In this document: piece after piece, positions 61,116 to 64,000 of the stretch
How positions within the stretch are numbered: the stretch's first letter is position 1
Layout: every line of letters starts with the position of its first letter
From: Allacma fusca
Lineage: Eukaryota > Arthropoda > Collembola > Symphypleona > Sminthuridae
Assembly: GCA_947179485.1 (NCBI GenBank)
Contig: OX359248.1
Span: forward strand, 54,012,386 to 54,076,385
Length of the DNA: 64,000 nt
Direction of reading: 5' to 3'
Translations under genes and position numbers: made by a program
The notes under the pieces: model-generated
The model's input: the letters and a program-made list of their open reading frames with translations, nothing else
What the model was told of the DNA's origin: nothing
Database searches by the model: none

Positions 61116-62678
61116 TGATTTCTACTTAAACTTGAACTTGTAATTTTTTTGATTTATACTTAAACTTAAACTTTTATTGCATTTGTCCTCTACTTAAACT
61201 TGACCGACTTGAGCTTTAAGCTGTATGAAATTTGAGAACCTAAACTTGAACTTTTATAGTCTTTACCCTTAATTCAACTTTTCAGGAAGTTGACCTAATT
61301 CAAGTTTTTTTAAAATATGGCGCTACCTAAACCTGAACAGTTATGCATTTGACCTCTATTTGAACTTTTCTTGAATCTGATCCCACCTGAACTTGAGATT
61401 TTCAATTAGCATTTGAACTTGACCTGCCAAACAAGCCTCCAATTTAAACAATAGTTCACTAAATTCAGCTCAAACTAGATTCCAAGTCAATTTGAATCCA
61501 AACTCAAAACTCGAACTTGACCCAAACTCAAATTTACATAACTTGACTAAAACACAAACTAACTTGGCCCAATATAACAATTTACTTCAACTCCAATGAC
61601 CCAAGTCAGGACTTGACTCCAACCTAAAGTTGAGCTCTACTGGAGTTCAAGCTTGACCTGCACTTGACCCCACCCCCACCTGAAGTATCCGACTTGAACG
61701 TAGCCCTGCTCTGAATAAATAAAGAGAAGATATATGATTACACGGTATAATGCATAAATATTTTGGGCTGTAAAGAATGCGTTCCCTGCTACAAAGGGCA
61801 ATGTTTAGGGAAGCATAAGCCGTGGATTTAAGACTCCTTGTAGGAGCCATTAACGAGTGGGAAAAGAACGGTGAGAAGAGGAAGGAGATCCCCGGATCTG
61901 TGTACAAAGATGAAATGGCTGGATCCTCAGGAGCTTTTAATTACTAAATCTCTTGCGACTCAAAGTACTCGTCCGCCGTAATCGCAACTAATTGCCGCTC
62001 CGCATTATTCAAATCCCTGTCTTCCCTCCAAATTCCTCGCAACATTTCCTCCGAGCCACGTCCCATTTCTCTCTCCTTCTACAAATATTCCACCATAACA
62101 GCCCCTTCCTTTACATACAGTACCATTCCCCTCCACACAGTCAACACTCCTTACAGCGGATCAGCTCGGCCCAACTTTCTCCATTACCCCAAAAATCCAC
62201 GAGAAAAATAAGCTTTACCCAAAAGTCCCTTTCCCCAGGAAAGTCCCTCCTAACACATCATATGTACATCCGCAAACATCTGAATTTTCTCTACACATCC
62301 CTGCTCAACCCGAGTCCACTGCACGTAAATTCTCAAGACCTTTCTCCCAGCCCTCTGCATATGTTCCTTTGTCAGTCCTACTTTCTCCCTCCCTTTGTTC
62401 CTACGTGCGTACTTAATTACATTTTTTGGATTTCTAACGTCTGCTCTTCCTACAACGGACCTCCTCACAACAGTCACAACAGCATTTCCTCGCCATGTCC
62501 GACTTTCTCCACGGGAACTCTCCCAAATTCCCACACGGGTTCTCTCCCGAATTCCCTATACATTCTGACTCAAGTAATTTTATCATAACTTCCCATTTGC
62601 TCCTTCTTCAGTCGTATCACTTCCCTTTCCTTCCTTTTTCCTTGTAGTACGTGTGGACTTAATTAAGCTTTTTACATA

Positions 62679-62946
62679 CAGTGGACTCCTCTACAACAAG
62701 GATCAGCTTTAGAGCATTTTCCCTAAAATGTTTTTACAGCAGGAAGGGGGGGGGGGTTGAGAGAAGCGCATTTTCTTACTGGGCAGCAGCTTTTAAAATT
62801 CGCCCTTTTAATTCAATTCTAATTTTTATATTTGTGAGAGATTGTCTTAAAAATAATTAGGGAAATTTAAAATTTATTCTTCTATAGAATAGGGTGTGTT
62901 TAAATATTTTAAGAATGTTACAAATGTTGTTATAAGGAGATCGATT
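62679..62946. mobile_element. pogo/Tigger-like MITE, about 268 bp
   Basis: Left CAGTGGACTCCTCTACAACA after TA, right TGTTATAAGGAGATCGATTA (terminal bases diverged). It contains a G10 run. Confidence 0.6.
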
Positions 62947-64000
62947 ACAAAGCCAATGCTTACCCTGTGAAGGCAAGCATTGGGTGAGTAATCTGACCCT
63001 TGAGCAGATGTTATGGGTGAGTAAGGTCTGTAAGGAAAGATTGGGACGCAAATCCCCACGACACTCGAATTCCATGCTCGGATATCCCGGGAATCGCATC
63101 CGTTTAAATCCTATAAATATATTGGGACAACTCCGGGGGAAACCGGATTTGGGTGCAGAAGATGGACGTGAGGTAGGACCTGTATATAACGACTCTTGGA
63201 AATAAATCCTTGGAAAGGATCCCATTGGAACTAACTGTTCGTGTAAGACATGATGGGAGCATTCCAATAATGATAAGGTGTCATTGATGCTGTCTAAGAA
63301 GGTGCGGGAAGACCAGGGCTATAGTGTGGAATCTCTTTTTAAAGTTCTTGGAAGGAAATGGGATATGTAAGCCTTGTTTTATCTCCGGTATGAGCAATAT
63401 TTATACTTGAGAGTGTTGATTAGGGATGGAATTTTAATTATTATTGTTTATGGTAAACACTAGGACATGTTTCTATGGGATCCCTGGAAGAGAGAAACTT
63501 ATTTGTTATAATGGCTCAAGGGAAATCTTTCCCGGAGACAGTTTTGGGCGGAAATTGTATTGGGTTTAATAAGCTCTGTGTATGAGAGGTAAATAATTGT
63601 GGACTCCCCTTAGGGGCCGTATTGACCACTATAAAGGGACTGGTGTGGAAATGGGTCTAGGGCTAATTTTGGGAGCAGACTGCTGTGTGGGTGGTTGGAA
63701 GGAAGGGGAATGGGGAGTGCTGGACATTAGTGTGAATGGAGTTGAGAGAGGAGTATGGAGAATAATGCTCGGGCACTCAAATCTTTGTTAGCTCTTGTGG
63801 CCTTTTAGGAATTCAAGTTGCCCGATAAAAGTCAAAGGCATTTAAGCCACGCTCAGTCTTCTATCTGTATTTACGTAGAAAAAGTAGCAAGCTATGGAGC
63901 TCTGTCTCATTCTGAGCTGAGTACACACTCCAAATCGAGATTCTTTCCTGCCCGCGGTTATGGCACCGTGGCTGCTCTTACACTTCTTTTTCACCCAATC

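Larger units (their letters stand above)
57791..64000. other. right-hand region without a supported gene
   Basis: Holds a C-run (57869-57880), TATG microsatellite (58770-58800), solo MITE ends (59052; GTTATGGAGGGCGTGGACTG at about 60102), the 60.9-kb array, an irregular ACTTGAACTT-rich stretch (61130-61680), and the 62679 MITE. The longest open frame (61992-62588) is pyrimidine-biased with no domain. It may be the intron of a gene lying outside the window. Confidence 0.5.

Noticed and set aside
61992..62588. 198-codon plus-strand open frame
   Set aside because: Strongly pyrimidine-biased, Ser/Pro/His-rich composition, no domain, and it runs across MITE-like and CT-rich sequence.
1..64000. 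CRISPR arrays, bacterial operons or ribosomal RNA
   Set aside because: Split genes and poly(A) signals show a eukaryotic nuclear sequence. The tandem arrays have no spacer diversity, and no rRNA motifs were seen.

Overview
This is eukaryotic, almost certainly arthropod, nuclear DNA. It is AT-rich, its genes are split by GT-AG introns, and most of the sequence is non-coding. I assembled one large minus-strand gene from seven short exons (48401 down to 1627): a two-immunoglobulin-domain cell-surface protein of the dpr (defective proboscis extension response / zig-8-like) family. Exon phases, splice dinucleotides, a signal peptide, both Ig cysteine pairs and a C-terminal hydrophobic segment fit together into one 417-residue reading frame. 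The species cannot be named from the sequence. The dpr family and the transposon type point to an arthropod.

Layout. 1-1626: sequence 3' of the dpr stop codon. 1627-6768: dpr exons 7 to 3, which encode most of Ig1, all of Ig2 and the C-terminus. 6769-22097: 15.3-kb intron 2. 22098-22537: exon 2, a long Ser/Ala-rich linker plus the first half of Ig1. 22538-48325: 25.8-kb intron 1, filled with short terminal-inverted-repeat elements and many tandem arrays. 48326-48401: signal-peptide exon. About 1 kb further on, and divergent from dpr, is a compact three-exon plus-strand gene for a 129-residue single-pass membrane protein that I do not recognise (49390-50129). 50130-52759 is intergenic and holds a 19-bp array. 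52760-57470 is a 4.7-kb DNA transposon related to the Tnp2/EnSpm-CMC group. Its transposase gene is broken (two frameshifts and an in-frame stop), but a second, DUF4806-type gene of six exons is still fully open. 57471-57790 is a 39-bp minisatellite abutting the transposon. 57800-64000 has no gene I can support.

Repeats dominate the space between exons. (1) A family of short elements, mostly 150-190 bp, has CAGT...ACTG ends, TA target duplications and CTCGATATAACGG-like terminal motifs. It resembles pogo/Tigger-type MITEs and has at least 16 paired copies plus solo ends. (2) Many unrelated tandem arrays have units of 9 to about 90 bp, several carrying AGGTCA/TGACCT or CAAGTTCAAG cores. (3) Two adjacent 24-bp arrays (46641-47660) in dpr intron 1, just downstream of the signal-peptide exon, are built on a TTACCATGGTAAC palindrome that resembles the X-box bound by RFX transcription factors. 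A perfect single copy lies nearer the exon.

The dpr product would be a secreted-pathway neuronal surface receptor involved in synaptic partner recognition. The divergent small gene may share its upstream region. The rest is mobile or satellite DNA whose regulatory role, if any, is inference.
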